Assembly (NCBI RefSeq): GCF_053574225.1
Contig: NC_135623.1
Coordinates: 7,975,426-8,039,425 of the forward strand
DNA length: 64,000 nt
Reading direction: 5' to 3'
Source of the DNA: Canis aureus
Taxonomy: Eukaryota; Chordata; Mammalia; Carnivora; Canidae
Each line of letters begins with the position of its first letter. The stretch's first letter is position 1. Positions 1-11,404 of this stretch are shown here, in pieces. Below the pieces are notes generated by a model that had not been told where the DNA came from, made no database searches, and saw nothing but the letters and a program-made list of their open reading frames with translations. The position numbers and the translations under genes are program-made.

Positions 1-689
1 TAGTTTGAGAAGCTTGGCTGCAGGTCAGGCACATCGCTTCTAGTTGAGAGTCAAATGATGACTTGTCTGCAAGCCAGGATTCCCAGCTCTAAACAGGAGC
101 ATATAACTGTTGGGTGGCCGCATAGTGTCATAGCTGTGTGGCCAAGCTTTGGACCTGTTCCTTCAAACTCTGCCTCTACTGCTTGTCAGCTCTTTGACTC
201 CGCGGTACCTTGTGTCATCTCTTCAGGCTTCACTCTACAACCCCAAGGCGCATAATACCTCAAAATGGCTGTTGTTTGCATTAAAAGTGGCCAACGTTCC
301 TTGAGGGCTTGCTCAGGTCAGGCAAGTCCCATGGGCCACATGGGCAGCCCCAACCAGTGTTTGGTTTTATCATGACCTCATAGGACTTGAGAAAGAGGCT
401 TAACACATGGCATAGTATTTATGGACAGAGAAGAATGGTTATTTCATAGTGCCCTAAGGCTTGGCTGACCCCCCATGCTAAACATATCCCTAGATACAAA
501 GTTTTTCTAGCACTCACATAACCGTGAAATCGGCATCTGAATGTCCATACCCATCAGACACTGCAAAATGCTCCGAGAAGCTCCTTTCCAGCCTAGAAAT
601 TCTATGATACCCATGTAGTTGATAGACTAGCTCTGAGCTGCCCAACCATGTAAGATGATAGCATGCTAGGGATGTCAAAACCCTAGCAG
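1..689. other. Single-copy-looking non-coding stretch
   Basis: No gene, RNA or repeat family is recognised here. The reading frames are short and lack any family signature. Confidence 0.5.
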
Positions 690-830
690 TCACCACACTG
701 GCCACCTCATTCTGCAGATGAGAAAAGGGAGGCTCAGAAAGGTCAAGGGACTTGCCTGAGGTCACACAGCTGGTCAATAGCAGAAACAGAGCAAGATGAG
801 GGCTCCCCACCCTCAGCCCAGTGCTTTCCC
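690..830 (-). mobile_element. MIR SINE, antisense
   Basis: The stretch reads as the reverse of the MIR core: GCAGATGAGAAAA, then AGGCTCAGAAAGG, then GAGGTCACACAGCTGG. This is the usual order of an antisense MIR. The copy is old and diverged, with approximate ends. Confidence 0.75.
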
Positions 831-844
831 CTTAAGAATATTCC

Positions 845-1165
845 TTAAGGGCTTGCATTGTGTAGGGTGATGCTTAGAAGCTGGGCATATAGGCAGTGAG
901 CAGCGTAGCACGTATCTGTTCCCTGGAGCTTACATCCTGGTGGGGGGAGGGGGGGCGGGGGGAGACCACAAACAGGTAAGGAAGCTAAGAACAAGACAAT
1001 TTCAGATGTTGATGACTGCACCGAAGGAGGTCCAGTGGGGGTAACATGCTAGCAATTGTTTTGTACGGGGAGGCATTGGGACTGTCAGAGAAGTCCTCTC
1101 TGAGATGCATTTGAGGTGAACTCTGAATAAAGCGAGGGGTGAGTTGTGCAGGTATGAGGATGAGA
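845..1165 (-). mobile_element. L2 LINE 3' region, antisense
   Basis: The sequence follows the reverse of the L2 3' end: a degraded GGCACTG-type start, then CTGGAGCTTACATCCTGGTG, a purine tract with AGACCACAAACAGG, then GAAGTCCTCTCTGAG. A G-rich run at 942-962 sits where the L2 pyrimidine stretch would be. Edges are approximate. Confidence 0.65.
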
Positions 1166-2014
1166 AGCTCTCAGGAGGAGCCAACCTGTTCCTACGTGGT
1201 GGTTCTTAATCCTGGCACGACCTGTCGCAGGTCAGGTTCCTCTAGGTGTCCCCTGGAGTGGAGACCTGTGTGCAGGGGGCTTGCCAGGGAGGGCATTGTC
1301 CCACGTGGAGGCAAAGGGGCCAGTCCTTTGTCTCCATGCCACTGATCAATCATTGGTGCAGGCTGCTTTTAGGGAGCGTGTGTGGCTCCTTTTGGTAATG
1401 CAGTTTGGGTAATGCAGTGCCCTTTGTTGAAGGCAGTGCTAGGGAGGGATCCAACTGTGAGCCAGCAACATTCCCAGCAGCTGGGACAATGAGGGCCACA
1501 TTCTGGGCAGCATCATAGCATCCACCACAGCCTGTCACTAGGACACCAAAGAATTTTTGCTGGTAGGGCTGTACCACTGAAGGAGATAGGAGGACATCTT
1601 TATCTTGATTTATTTTTCCTTTGTCTGAATATTCATTTATTTATCACATTCGTTGATGATGTTTAACTGCCTTCCAAACTAAGGGGCCAAAGGGGCAGTA
1701 ACGAGTTGGGCACAGTTCCCATCCTGGACTTTACAGGTCTTTGGGTAGAGAGAAAAGTTGACAGAGAGACAGTTAAGTATCTCCATGTAGCTCTTCCAAT
1801 CCGTGAATTGCACAAAAATACTTCTGTAATAGATCCTGCAGTCACTTAAACATTCAAATCCGTCAACGAGAGCTTTACGTAATGTGTCACATCTGAATAA
1901 GTTCATCCTTATTTAATGGACAGAGGTCACGGGGATTTCATAAACCCATTTGATTAGCTTCTTTTGGGAGAAGGAAGGAGGGAAGGGAGAGATAAATAGC
2001 CCTGTACAACTGAA
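1166..2014. other. Unassigned non-coding stretch
   Basis: No gene or confident repeat was seen. The segment 1590-1670 is AT-rich. Short frames on both strands have no recognisable domains. Confidence 0.45.
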
Positions 2015-2175
2015 TAATAATAAATATAGCAAATATTTGTTGAGTTCCTTACGCTGTGCCGGGTGCTGCTCTGAGCCCCACATGTGAATTGGCTCTCGGT
2101 CCTCCTGACTTCTTGGTAAGACGTATATTATTGTCACTTCATTTTATAGATGAGGAAATTGCAAGAAATTTAAGA
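2015..2175 (-). mobile_element. MIR/L2-end type repeat, antisense
   Basis: It starts with AAATATTTGTTGAGTTCCTT and GTGCCGGGTGCTG and ends with ATTTTATAGATGAGGAAATTG. This is the reverse of the MIR 3' half, which shares its end with L2. Assignment to MIR rather than L2 rests on the GATGAGGAAA block. Confidence 0.65.
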
Positions 2176-3344
2176 ATTCTTGAGTCATTTTTTAAAAATT
2201 AGGAATATAAAGGCAAAAAAGGAAAGGAATTAAAAAAGGAAGCCAATTAATAAAACTAAAATTAGGCAGACCCCCCAGATTTCCTTCTGACCTTTGTTGA
2301 ATGTATAAAATATATTTCATAGTTTCTATCTATTCCAAATGTACTAGATTGCATTGTCCCTTTGTAGTTTTATTACATGTTGGGATCACATTTTTCCTCT
2401 TAATCCTACATCTATGAGGATCATTTTGGAAAGCAATAGGAAAAATGGCTTCCTGTGCTCAGAGTTTTCTGTTTGGATTGACCTCTGGCCACTGATCTGG
2501 ACTTATATCCAGGCCATATTCAGGACCTGGGACAAGCAGCAGGGTTAGAGTAGGAACAGAGAAGAAAAGCCTTTGGATTAAAGTGCATGAAAGCATTTGA
2601 GAGTGATAAAGCACTGTGTCAACATGATATTTTTGTTCTGTCATTATCATTTGGATTTCTGTAATTATGTATCAGGTCTGACTCCAGTTTCTTTAGATAA
2701 AAGCAAAGACTGGTGTTTCCTGCAAGCCTGATAGATGGCATTCCCATTTAGTAAGACTTTACTTCTGTTCATGGTGTAACGCAGGGGTCACAAAAACAGA
2801 TGTGACATGGCCAGGCAGGTCAAGTCAACAACCCATGCAGTTGGGAAGGGGTGGCCCCTAGAGAGCCTACAGGTCCAAGGGAGGGCATGGGCTGAGCCAG
2901 CTTCAGGTGAGCCCTGCCTGTGGGAGTGTCGCACAGCATTAGCCAGAAATACAGGTCTTTAATGTAAAGTTTCTAATTCTTCGCCAACTAACTCAGAATT
3001 TTATAAAAGACCATGTATGCCAGAGAAAAACATACCCACAGACGAGATTGAAGGGCTGCACTAGATACAAGCTCTGGCACAGTGGGAGAGATTCTGGGTG
3101 GGTAATTAGGTTGACGAGGCCACATGATGCTCAACAAATCTCATTAAAGGAGCTTGAGTTGGTACTTTGAGCTCTAAGATCTTGGGCAAGCCATGTGTTC
3201 TTGATCAGCGTCAGGTTCTTCAACTATACAATGAAGCCTTTGCAGATTTACAAAATTGACCATGTTCATGTACGCACCTACCACTACTGGAGTGCAGTGC
3301 CCACTGCATGTGTTTATGGTCCCAGTGATTCCATCAGCAGTTAG
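2176..3344. other. Unassigned non-coding stretch
   Basis: A-rich at 2180-2270, otherwise mixed composition. No gene or RNA structure is recognised. Confidence 0.45.
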
Positions 3345-3527
3345 CAGGGGTGCTCCACCTTGGAGGGACAGTAGAATCACCTGGGCAGCAAAAATATCCC
3401 CATCAGGCTACACTTTAGACTTCTCACACCAGAATCTCTGAGAGTGAGATCTAAGTCTGTATTTTGTTTTCAGTCCTCCCAGTGGGTTCCAATGCTGGCC
3501 AAGGTGGAGAACCATTGCCTTAATGTA
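3345..3527 (+). mobile_element. MER5-type hAT-Charlie non-autonomous DNA transposon
   Basis: The block contains AGTAGAATCACCTGGGCAGC, a run resembling AGAATCTCTGAGAGTGAGAT, TCTGTATTTT, and ends with GGTGGAGAACCATTGCC. That order is typical of MER5A/B, a short hAT-Charlie derivative with no coding capacity. The 5' terminal repeat is poorly kept. Confidence 0.65.
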
Positions 3528-4263
3528 TCTCAGAAATGTCTTCAGAGAGACATTTGGTCCATTACTAGAGTTCCCCAAGAAAGATCAGTCTTCATTGTTT
3601 AAGGAGGGGTCACCCTTTGGAAATAATTGAAAAACAAAAGTCCATCAAATCAAATCCAGCAATGCCATTTGGATTGTTTCAAAAAGTGAGTTAGGATCTC
3701 TTCTAAATAAGGAGGTTAAACCCATGATGTGGTTAGGAATTGGCGCTTGAAGTCTAGAGGAGATGCTGATAATAACTACCCAATGTCATGACCTCCAGAG
3801 GACCCTCTGAGCTCCAAAACATGCCAGAGTCCAGGGTGCGCTTGAAAGAATTAAAATCATTATTTCCTATAATACACAGCTGGATGTGAGGTCTGGATTT
3901 AGACATATTTTGTGATGTGGAAAGAACTTTATGAAAAGGGAACCTGTGATCTCAGGTAGTGTATTGTGTGCACAGCATGGATTTTGGGTAGGGATTGCCC
4001 CCTTTATGTTGCTCCATCCCCTTCCCGTTATTTCTCACCAGCTTTATAGCCCTGGACCTTTGTCTCTCCAGGCCTGAGCAGTCTTGCAAGATGGTTGGGA
4101 TGTGCCAGATCCATCTTCTGGTAAGGGCTGCCCATCTTCCCCCTGCTTCTCTGGTTAACACAACTGCCATGAGGGCACACATAGCCCAGTAGATGCAGGA
4201 ATTGGCCAGGTGATGGTGGTTGAGGAAATTGTGAGACTGAAGAATGCTACTCATGAGGATCAC
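3528..4263. other. Unassigned non-coding stretch
   Basis: No gene or clear repeat. It ends directly at the ATTTT microsatellite. Confidence 0.45.
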
Positions 4264-4264
4264 T

Positions 4265-4348
4265 TATTTTATTTTATTTTATTTTATTTTATTTTATTTT
4301 ATTTTATTTTATTTTATTTTATTATTTTATTTTATTTTATTTATTTTA
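4265..4348. repeat. (ATTTT)n microsatellite
   Basis: About 85 bp of nearly pure ATTTT pentamer with a few one-base slips near 4323 and 4341. It lies next to the antisense L1 that follows and may have grown from that element's A-rich tail. Confidence 0.97.
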
Positions 4349-4350
4349 GT

Positions 4351-5180
4351 AAGAACATGGCATGAGGTCTACCCTTAAAAAAAAGATTTATTTCTTTACG
4401 AGAGAGAGAGAGAGAGAGAGAATGAGCAGAAGGGGCGGAGGGAGAAGGAAACTGAGTCTCAAGCAGACTCCACACTGAGTGTGGAGCTGTGATATGGGGC
4501 TCGTCTTATGACCCTGAGATCACGACCTGAGCTGAAACCAAGAGTCAGATGCTGAACCAACTGCACCACCCAGGCACCCTAAGATCTACCCTTTCTTTTA
4601 ACAATTTTTTCAGTGTACAATATGTATTGTTAACTGTAGGCAAAATGTATAGCAGGCCTTATTCATCTTCCTTAACTGAAGATTTGTGCCCATTGAACAG
4701 CAACTCCCCATTTCCCCTCCTCCCACTCAGCCCCTGGAAACTACCATTCTTTGATGATGAATCTCTTTGACTCAATGAATTGGACTATTTCAGATAGCTC
4801 GAATGGTAAAATCATGCAGTAGTTGCCCATCCATGACTGGTTTATTTCTCTTAGCAGAATATTCTCAAGGTTCATCCACATTGTTGCATTTGGCAAGACT
4901 TCCCCCCCCCTTTTTTTTACAGTTGAATAATATTCCATTGTATGTATTTATCAGATTTTTCTTATCAGTTCATCTATGGATGGACACTTCAGTTGTTTCC
5001 ACATAGGCCATTATGAATAATACTGCAGTAAGCACAGAGTGCTGATGTTTCTTCAAGGTCCTCTCCAATCCTTTTGGGCAAATACCCAGAAGTGGGATAC
5101 TGGGTCATATGGTAGGGACTCCCATGCATGGTGGCTGCGCCAATTCACAACCCTTCCAACAGTATACAAGGGTCCACTTT
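4351..5180 (-). mobile_element. Ancient L1 (L1M-type) 3' region, antisense, split by a SINE
   Basis: After the SINE, the order matches the reverse of an old L1 3' UTR and ORF2 tail: ACAATATGTATTGTTAACTG, TTTGTGCCCATTGA, GAATAATATTCCATTGTATG, ATCTATGGATGGACACTTC, ATACCCAGAAGTGGGATACT. Frameshifts and stops are everywhere, so it is dead. The SINE at 4377-4580 interrupts it. Confidence 0.8.
4377..4580 (-). mobile_element. SINEC (carnivore tRNA-derived SINE), antisense
   Basis: Antisense order: A-rich tail (AAAAAAAAGATTTATTT), (GA)n tract, AGACTCCACACTGAG, GACCCTGAGATCACGACCTGAGC, and box A as CCACCCAGGCACCCT at the right end. Flanking target-site copies GAGGTCTACCCTT (4364-4376) and AAGATCTACCCTT (4581-4593) agree at 11 of 13 bases. 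It lies inside the antisense L1, so it is the younger of the two. Confidence 0.93.
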
Positions 5181-5430
5181 CACGTGGGTCACTTTTAATT
5201 GTTCTGCTGACTTCCTCCTCAGTCTTCTGATGACAGCTTCTGTGGGGGAGGCCCAGGGTCACTGGCTAGAACTCTCTGTCCTTTGTGAATACAGCCACTG
5301 GGTCAGGCGCTGCTTGAGGGGCTGTCCACGTATCTATTCAGTCAATTCATTCATGCCACGATATTTACGGAGAGTGTACCAGGTGGCAGTCCTTGTCCCA
5401 TGACCTCTCACGTTTGGAGAACTTGCATTT

Positions 5431-5531
5431 TTTTTTTTTAAACTGGAGTTCAATTTGCCAACATATAGCATAACACCCAGTGCTCATCCCGTCAAGTGCC
5501 CCCTCTTTGAGCTTCCTCAAAGAGTTAAAAA
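5431..5531 (-). mobile_element. Very short canine-type L1 3' end with 5' inversion
   Basis: A T-run is followed by GAGTTCAATTTGCCAACATA and CACCCAGTGCTCATCCCGTC, the antisense of the canine L1 3' end. From about 5508 the sequence becomes GAGCTTCCTCAAAGAGTTAA, which is the opposite strand of an ORF2 segment seen at 19197-19218. Near-matching 13-14-bp flanks GAGAACTTGCATT and GAGAGCTTACATT (5417-5429, 5532-5544) look like the target-site duplication. Confidence 0.85.
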
Positions 5532-5669
5532 GAGAGCTTACATTCTTGTGAGGGAAGGCAGGCAATAAAGAAACAAGTTAATGTATAATTTTTCAGATAG
5601 TTATGGGTATTGTGGAGACAAAGGCAAGGAGGGAGGAGGACAGCCAGTTTTTTCAACCACTCTTGGAGG

Positions 5670-5790
5670 GGTGGCATTATACTCATATTATGTGAGGCTC
5701 TGGAGGGGGTTAAGTAACTTTCCAAGGTCCTGCAGCTCGAGTGATGGAGTCCAGCCTTAAACCCAGGGCTACCTGACTCCGTGAAAAGGA
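5670..5790 (-). mobile_element. MIR SINE, antisense
   Basis: GGGGTTAAGTAACTTTCCAAGGTCCTGCAGCTCG followed by AAACCCAGGGCTACCTGACTCC-type sequence is the reverse of the MIR body. It is diverged and partial. Confidence 0.6.
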
Positions 5791-6339
5791 CTTACAGTCA
5801 ATGTCAGGCCCAGAGTTGGGACCGGAGTGCAGAGGTGACAAGGGGGTCTCATGTCCTCAGGTAGCATTCAGCTCGGGATGGGAAAGGACAAGGAGGGGAC
5901 ATCCAGCTACTCATGACTGTGACCGCTTCCACTGCGGTTTGCACAGGGAGCTGGGCATTATCTCAGGAGCGCCGGTACTGCCTGTGGCTTCCAGAGGGAG
6001 TTGCGGGATCCCGGGTGACACTGGGGAGTTTGCTGGTTGTACAAGTACAGGAAGGGCTTTTAGGGTCAAGGAAGTAACACTTGCAAAGGTGGAGAGACCA
6101 GAGTCTTGGCTTGTTGGCAAACAAGATGTAAAATCACCGATACTTCTCAAAGGTGTTCTTTGATGCCAGTGTTTGAAGGAGCCAAAGAGGTGTCTTAGGG
6201 GTCCTAGGCCCGTGCCTCCCCTGCCCACCTTCTCCCTCTTTTCCTCTCTTTCCCCCCTGTCCCTCCCCCTCCAGCACCTCTGTCTCCCTTCCTGTCCCCC
6301 TACACTCTCTCTTAGTAAGCCTTTAGAAAAAGCAGGCCC
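5791..6339. other. Unassigned stretch with a pyrimidine tract
   Basis: No gene is seen. A C/T-rich run covers about 6215-6305, and the frame open on the minus strand across it reads as a low-complexity mirror of that tract. Confidence 0.45.
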
Positions 6340-6570
6340 TGCTGAAATGGCCCAGTGAATTAGAATCAATGAGATGTAAGTTCAGCCTTAAAAAGAGCCA
6401 TCCTCATGTTCTACACTGTGGCTTGGTTCTACAGGAATAATTTAATTACCGGAGTGTTTAATGTGTTTATTAATGATCTAGATCTGTGGCCTCCAATCAC
6501 TTGGGTCTCTTCTTCAAACAGAGCCTGGGATTAACCCAAAGATGAAAAGAGCTGCTGTGTTTGGAAGGGG
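6340..6570. promoter_or_regulatory. Candidate conserved non-coding element
   Basis: AT-rich single-copy-looking block with homeodomain-type cores: AATAATTTAATTACC at about 6435-6450 and TTTATTAATGATCTAGATC at about 6466-6484. It stands out from flanking GC-richer DNA and matches no repeat I know. Regulatory function is inference only. Confidence 0.25.
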
Positions 6571-7099
6571 CAGAGGAGGGAGGGCGTAGGCCTGGCCTGG
6601 CCCAGTGCTCACTGTCCCCTGCCCACCTGTTGCCAGTAGCACCTCGAAGGTCTTACCTGAAGCCTCTATAGTCCCCAGAAATGATGTAAAGTCAGCTGGC
6701 TCATCTAGAAGGAGGCATAAGAGGAGCAGTAGTTTGTAGGTGATGGTGAATTGGCAAAGCTGGCAAGTAGCGTCTGGGAAGAGGTGTCACAAAGTCAACC
6801 AATAGTGTGAAGGGTGGAAACTGATGCAGGAACAAAAATGAAGTGTTTTGAGGTTTTAAGTGTTGCCACTGGGGACATTGAACAGATTCTCTTGGCGATC
6901 AGAGGAAGAAGAGAATGTAGAGTGGGTTTGTGGCACAACCAGAAGGCACCTCTCCCTCCATCCAGGCCCAGGTCCCTTGACTGTTTCAGGAAGAAATCCC
7001 TGATCCTTGTGTCAGCAGTGCCCAGAGCTTTGGGGCAGCCTGGTCACCACCTTCTCTGGGCAGCAGTTGGCCCAGGTAGGGAATGGCTTCAGGAAGAGG
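6571..7099. other. Unassigned non-coding stretch
   Basis: Mixed composition with no recognisable gene or repeat. A 118-codon frame on the plus strand (6814-7170) has no known motif and runs into a MIR copy. Confidence 0.4.
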
Positions 7100-7205
7100 A
7101 AAGAGCTGGGACCTTGGAGGCAGACACATGTGGGTTCCGTGTGACCTGGGAAGAAATCACACCTCTCTGAGCTCCACTTTCTCCTGTGGTATGGAGGTCT
7201 CAAGT
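7100..7205 (+). mobile_element. MIR SINE fragment, sense
   Basis: CTTGGAGGCAGACACATGTG, GTGTGACCTGGG and CACCTCTCTGAGC appear in MIR sense order. It is partial and diverged. Confidence 0.55.
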
Positions 7206-7324
7206 TCTCCACCGAAGAAGGAATGGGGTGATACGGGCCGCTGGTGCCAGGTGCGTGGAGGCTCGGCGGCACTGGTCATCAACTCTGCTGCTGTGAACAG
7301 ATTTCAGAGTCACCGATGCTTCTT

Positions 7325-7895
7325 CCCATTAAAGTAATATGTGTTCATTATAGAATATTCGAAAAGGACACCAAAGTATATAGAAGAAAAGGAAATCACC
7401 CATTATCCCACCACCTGGTGACTTTAATGTTTTAATGTGTATAATGTAACCATACATTAAATTAATATCCTGCTAATGTTTTGATATATTTCCTTCGTCT
7501 TTTTTTTTCTGTGTGTATATAACATATTCTCACAAATGGTTTTTACTATACATGTAATTTTGTATTCTCTTATTTTTCTCGAACCTTTCACCAACATTTT
7601 CCTATTTAATAATTTACAGTTATTTCAAAAACCTGATTATTAGCTGCATGATGTTCTATCATTTGGATCCATCATAACCTATGTATTCATTTCCCCCGTG
7701 ATCATTTAAGGTCTTCCCAGTTTTTGCTAGTCTTAATTATAATGAAGAATATCGATTAGCAATGTCGAACGTCCGTCTACACATTCTTCCGGCCTGATCA
7801 ATTCATTGGGTTAAATTCCTAGGAATATGTTACTGGGTCCTGACATTTATTGCTAAACAGAAAGGATGTATCAGTTTACACCCCCTGAGCTGGGT
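7325..7895 (-). mobile_element. Ancient L1 (L1M/HAL1-type), antisense
   Basis: Signature antisense blocks in order: AAATCACCCATTATCCCACC, TTTCCTTCGTCTTTTTTTTT, CACCAACATTTTCCTATTTA, GCTGCATGATGTTCTATCAT, TTAAATTCCTAGGAATATG, TTACTGGGTC. This corresponds to the reverse of an old L1 ORF2 3' segment. No frame survives. Confidence 0.7.
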
Positions 7896-9404
7896 TTTGG
7901 AAAGAGGGACAATGTCTGAGTGTCTGAGGTTACATTTCCTCTCCTGTAAAATGTAGATAGTAGTTTGAACTTGGCAGTGTTCTTAGTTTTGAATGGGGTT
8001 GTGTACATGGAGTAAAGCCCCTGACCTAGTGTCTGGTGCCCTTCTTCCTTTATTGTCTCTGTTGTTCAGCCTAATTGTTTTATGAGATAAACCACATTGT
8101 CATTACCTGATCCTTAAAAGCCTCGGGCACCTCACACCCAAGCACACATATTTAAAACCCTGAGTTACTGCCACTGCCACCAATCCAAGTCCATGCACCC
8201 CGTTTAGAATCTCCCAGCTACTAGAATGCCTCCATCCCTCACACAGCTTCCCCCAGCAGCAGGACAGTTCTCAGTCCCTCGCCTCTGTGACAGTGACCTG
8301 GGGAAGCAACTGTAGGAAAGAGAAGTAAACCTTTTACAAAATGTTGATTAATGAGTGATAACATATGCAGCGAGCTCACAGATTCTGGAAAAGAAAGGGG
8401 CAGCCCCATTTGGGAGAGAGAAGACCTCAAGTAAGTCCTGTACCAGCACAAGGAAGTAATGATGGCTTAGCCGAGCAGGGCTGCCATGTCTGATTGTACA
8501 GGTCACGCACTGCACAATTTTGGGTGCACGTCATTCACAGGATGGGTTGTCACTCAGGACTGCGGGGAGGTGGAGCTGTTTATGGGACCAAGTGTCTCTG
8601 GAGGTTAAGGTCAAATGTAGTGAGAGGTAAATGTAGTTATTGCATATAAAGAACATTTAGAACAGGGTTTGGAATTGGTGATCACTACTAAAGGTTAACT
8701 CTGATTCTTATTCATGTGAGTTAATGTTCCTTGTGTTCGTGGGAAGGACTAGCTTGTCACAAACAGCATAGCCCAGACACCAAAAATATCTTTCTAGTTG
8801 CTTAGGCATGACGTGAAGACAAAGCTAGATTGGTATAAACGTGCTCTGAACGCTGAAAAGTCCTGTGCAGATTAAATCTGTTACTTGAGTCCACAAACCA
8901 GCTTCTTTGCTTCTGTTGACTCCTTGGAAATAGCAAGTAACCAGACTTTTATGTGCCAAGAGAGAAATAAATGAATTTTTAAAATATTTTGTCTCAGTGC
9001 CTTTGAGCTACTGGCAGGAGTGTGCTGGTGTCCCAGTGCTCTTGGGGAATGAGCAGGGCCTAGAGACAGAGTTGTGTGTACTCCCAGGGACACCAGAAGG
9101 ACAGACAAAAGCCGCTGTCTCCCCACCCACCTACACACTGGGTGTTCATTGGGTTTCTTTGTTGCCCTCCCCAAAGCCTGGGAAGGAATGTGCAACTGAT
9201 GCAGAATTCCTCTTCTGTCCGTCCCCCCCACCCCACCCCGAGGTCACCACTCTGGGGTGGCTGGTGCCTAAGGAGGGTGTTGAATGAGGTGGAGGGCAGA
9301 GCCAGGAGCACCCAGCCACCAGCTGCGAAGGAGTCCGGGATGGTGCCTCCTCTCTGAAACTACAAATCAAAAGGGAAGGTACCAGAGGCCTCACAGCACG
9401 GGAC
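7896..9404. other. Unassigned non-coding stretch
   Basis: No gene is recognised. Overlapping 80-116-codon frames around 8880-9400 on both strands are GC-driven and lack domains. A C-rich run is at 9224-9239. Confidence 0.4.
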
Positions 9405-9485
9405 GTAGAGCATGGGCCTTGCCGCCAGGCCTACTGGGCTCCAATCTGTCACTCGCGGTGTGACCTTGGTCAGGTTACTCTAACC
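9405..9485 (+). mobile_element. MIR SINE fragment, sense
   Basis: AGAGCATGGGCCTTGCC, CTGGGCTCCAATCTGTCACT and GTGTGACCTTGGTCAGGTTA follow the MIR sense order (tRNA-like half, then core). Confidence 0.7.
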
Positions 9486-10011
9486 AAAGAAGGGTTAGGG
9501 TTTCAACATATGAATTTTGGGAGACACAGTTTGGTCCTTAGGATTGGGGAGAGTAGAACTGTACAAAATCATCAAAAGGAAGTAAAAATGCCAAAGAATA
9601 GGACCTGGATGCTTAAAGTAGGGACAGGTCTCAGCCAATCCTACAGGCATTAGTAGGTCTCTTCCAGATTCAGAGCAACACAGACCAAACGGCAGGCAGA
9701 TGTTTGGGGTTGATGGAGAGCTCCCCTTTTTTTGGAAAAAGATGTATTGTGTGGTAGAAAGAGACTGCAGGGAGTTTTGAGGAACCACACGGATACCCCC
9801 CAGTCTGGAGACTTCAGGGGTGTGGTTGGACTGGGAGAGATGCAGAGCAGCCTCCTCAGAGCTCCTCCCCTCCCTCTCCTGGTAAGTACTAGCTCCAGAG
9901 ATGAAGGCCACACGAACCTCTAACTGCTCAGCTATTCTTTCTTTGTCCCCATGAAAAGGATGGAGCACGATCTCTCAGGAATTAGCATGGAATACGAGCA
10001 GACCAAAGAAG
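9486..10011. other. Unassigned non-coding stretch
   Basis: No gene or confident repeat. A 157-codon minus-strand frame (9495-9968) has no recognisable domain. Confidence 0.4.
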
Positions 10012-10512
10012 GACAGTGGTAGTGCTTCTAGATGGCTGTCAACAATTCCTCCCACCCCTCGATACACCCACTGCTCCTCCCACCCAGAAGCGAGTCCCTT
10101 GAATCTGATTGGCCTTATGACTTGTGACTCACTTTGTTCAATATGATGTGGTAACAGTGACACTGGTCAGCTCCAGCCCTGGACCTTTGGAGACCTGGGA
10201 GCTTCCACTTTTGTTCCCTCAGAACCCAAATGCAACGCAAAGAAATCTAGGCGATCTTGCTGGTGAGAGAAGCCGTGGAGGACAAAAGACCACGTGAAGA
10301 AAGGGAGAGGCCACATGGAGGAGAACCTAGGCCAACAGACTGAGGGAGGCCATCTCGGGCCCTTCATCGCCAGTCAAGCTGCCCAGTTACTGAGCCCTAC
10401 ACGGATCTCTGACCCACAAAACTGGGAGCAGTAAAATGGTGGTTATTTGAAGCCACTCCATTTTGGAATCACTTGTTAGGTGGCAATAGGGGGACTTTCC
10501 CATCAGAATGGC
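10012..10512 (+). mobile_element. MaLR-type LTR (MLT1-like)
   Basis: The sequence resembles a mammalian-apparent LTR retrotransposon LTR: ACTTTGTTCAATATGATGTG, GAGAGGCCACATGGAGGAGA, CAACAGACTGAGGGAGGCCATC, then a tail GTTATTTGAAGCCACTCCAT and GTTAGGTGGCAATAG. I see no internal coding region and no second LTR. The subfamily is uncertain. Confidence 0.5.
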
Positions 10513-11404
10513 CTGTGTACTTGAAGCCAGCTCTTCACAGAGGCTGGAGGTGCACCTGACCCAAGGGAATGCCCTGGTTTGGAACTAGGAACAGAGTTAA
10601 AGTGAGTGAGTGCCCAGAGGCAGTGGTGTGGACTGAGACTGCCCGAGGCCCAACCCCACCCTCCTCTTCTCCATCTTCCTTAGGCAACCAAAGGACTAAG
10701 CAAATCATGGCACTCATCTCTCTAGTTCCTGTTCCAAGGAGAGGAATCAACCAGTGCCCTGGAAATAGGAAAGCGGAGCCTAAGGTGAATCTACCAATAT
10801 CATTTGGAGAATAACAGGCCCAGACAGAAATGAGATGAACCAAAGGTAAGGAACCAAGGAGAAAAATGAGACCTAAGCAAAAATTCTGCTTCCTCATCTT
10901 TGTCTTCTCTAAAAGGAAGAAATAGAACATGACAGAAAGAATGATGAAGGAAGAGCTCATTTTGGAAGAACGTTCACTCCAATAAACAGAAAAGGATTGT
11001 CTTAGCCAATTGCTTTTGTGGAAATCACGAGAAATGGACTTTATGAAACGAGGAAAAATAAGAGAAAGCCAACAGGGAGGTAAATAGAGAACTGGCACAA
11101 TTAAGGCAGGAAGTTGATGATAATAGTACCACAGAACTTTGGAAATAGCAAGTAGAACCATCACTGCAAAAAATTAGTGACCTGGCTTGGCAAAATTGCA
11201 TAAAATAAAGAAGGAAAGGGCGAAGGGCAAAATGCGCGAACAAAATAGTTATAGAGAGGAGGCAAAATGCAAAAAAATACTATTGTTTGTGATTTTCATA
11301 TAGACAATGGAACAAATGAAAGAGAAAAATTACTAAAACACATGTTAAATGTATCTGAAATCAGTTTGCAGAAAGGGCTCACCAGCAGGGAATGAGAAGT
11401 TACA
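10513..11404. other. A-rich stretch, possibly old L1-derived
   Basis: From about 10780 the plus strand is A-rich and purine-rich, with phrases such as GAAATGGACTTTATGAAACG. That composition suggests a decayed L1 ORF1 region, but I cannot assign it firmly. The 209-codon minus-strand frame (10535-11164) is the hydrophobic mirror of this A-rich strand and is probably meaningless. Confidence 0.35.

Noticed and set aside
10535..11164. 209-codon hydrophobic minus-strand frame
   Set aside because: It is the mirror of an A-rich, probably L1-derived plus strand. Its Phe/Leu/Ser bias follows from that composition, and no membrane-protein family or splice context is seen.
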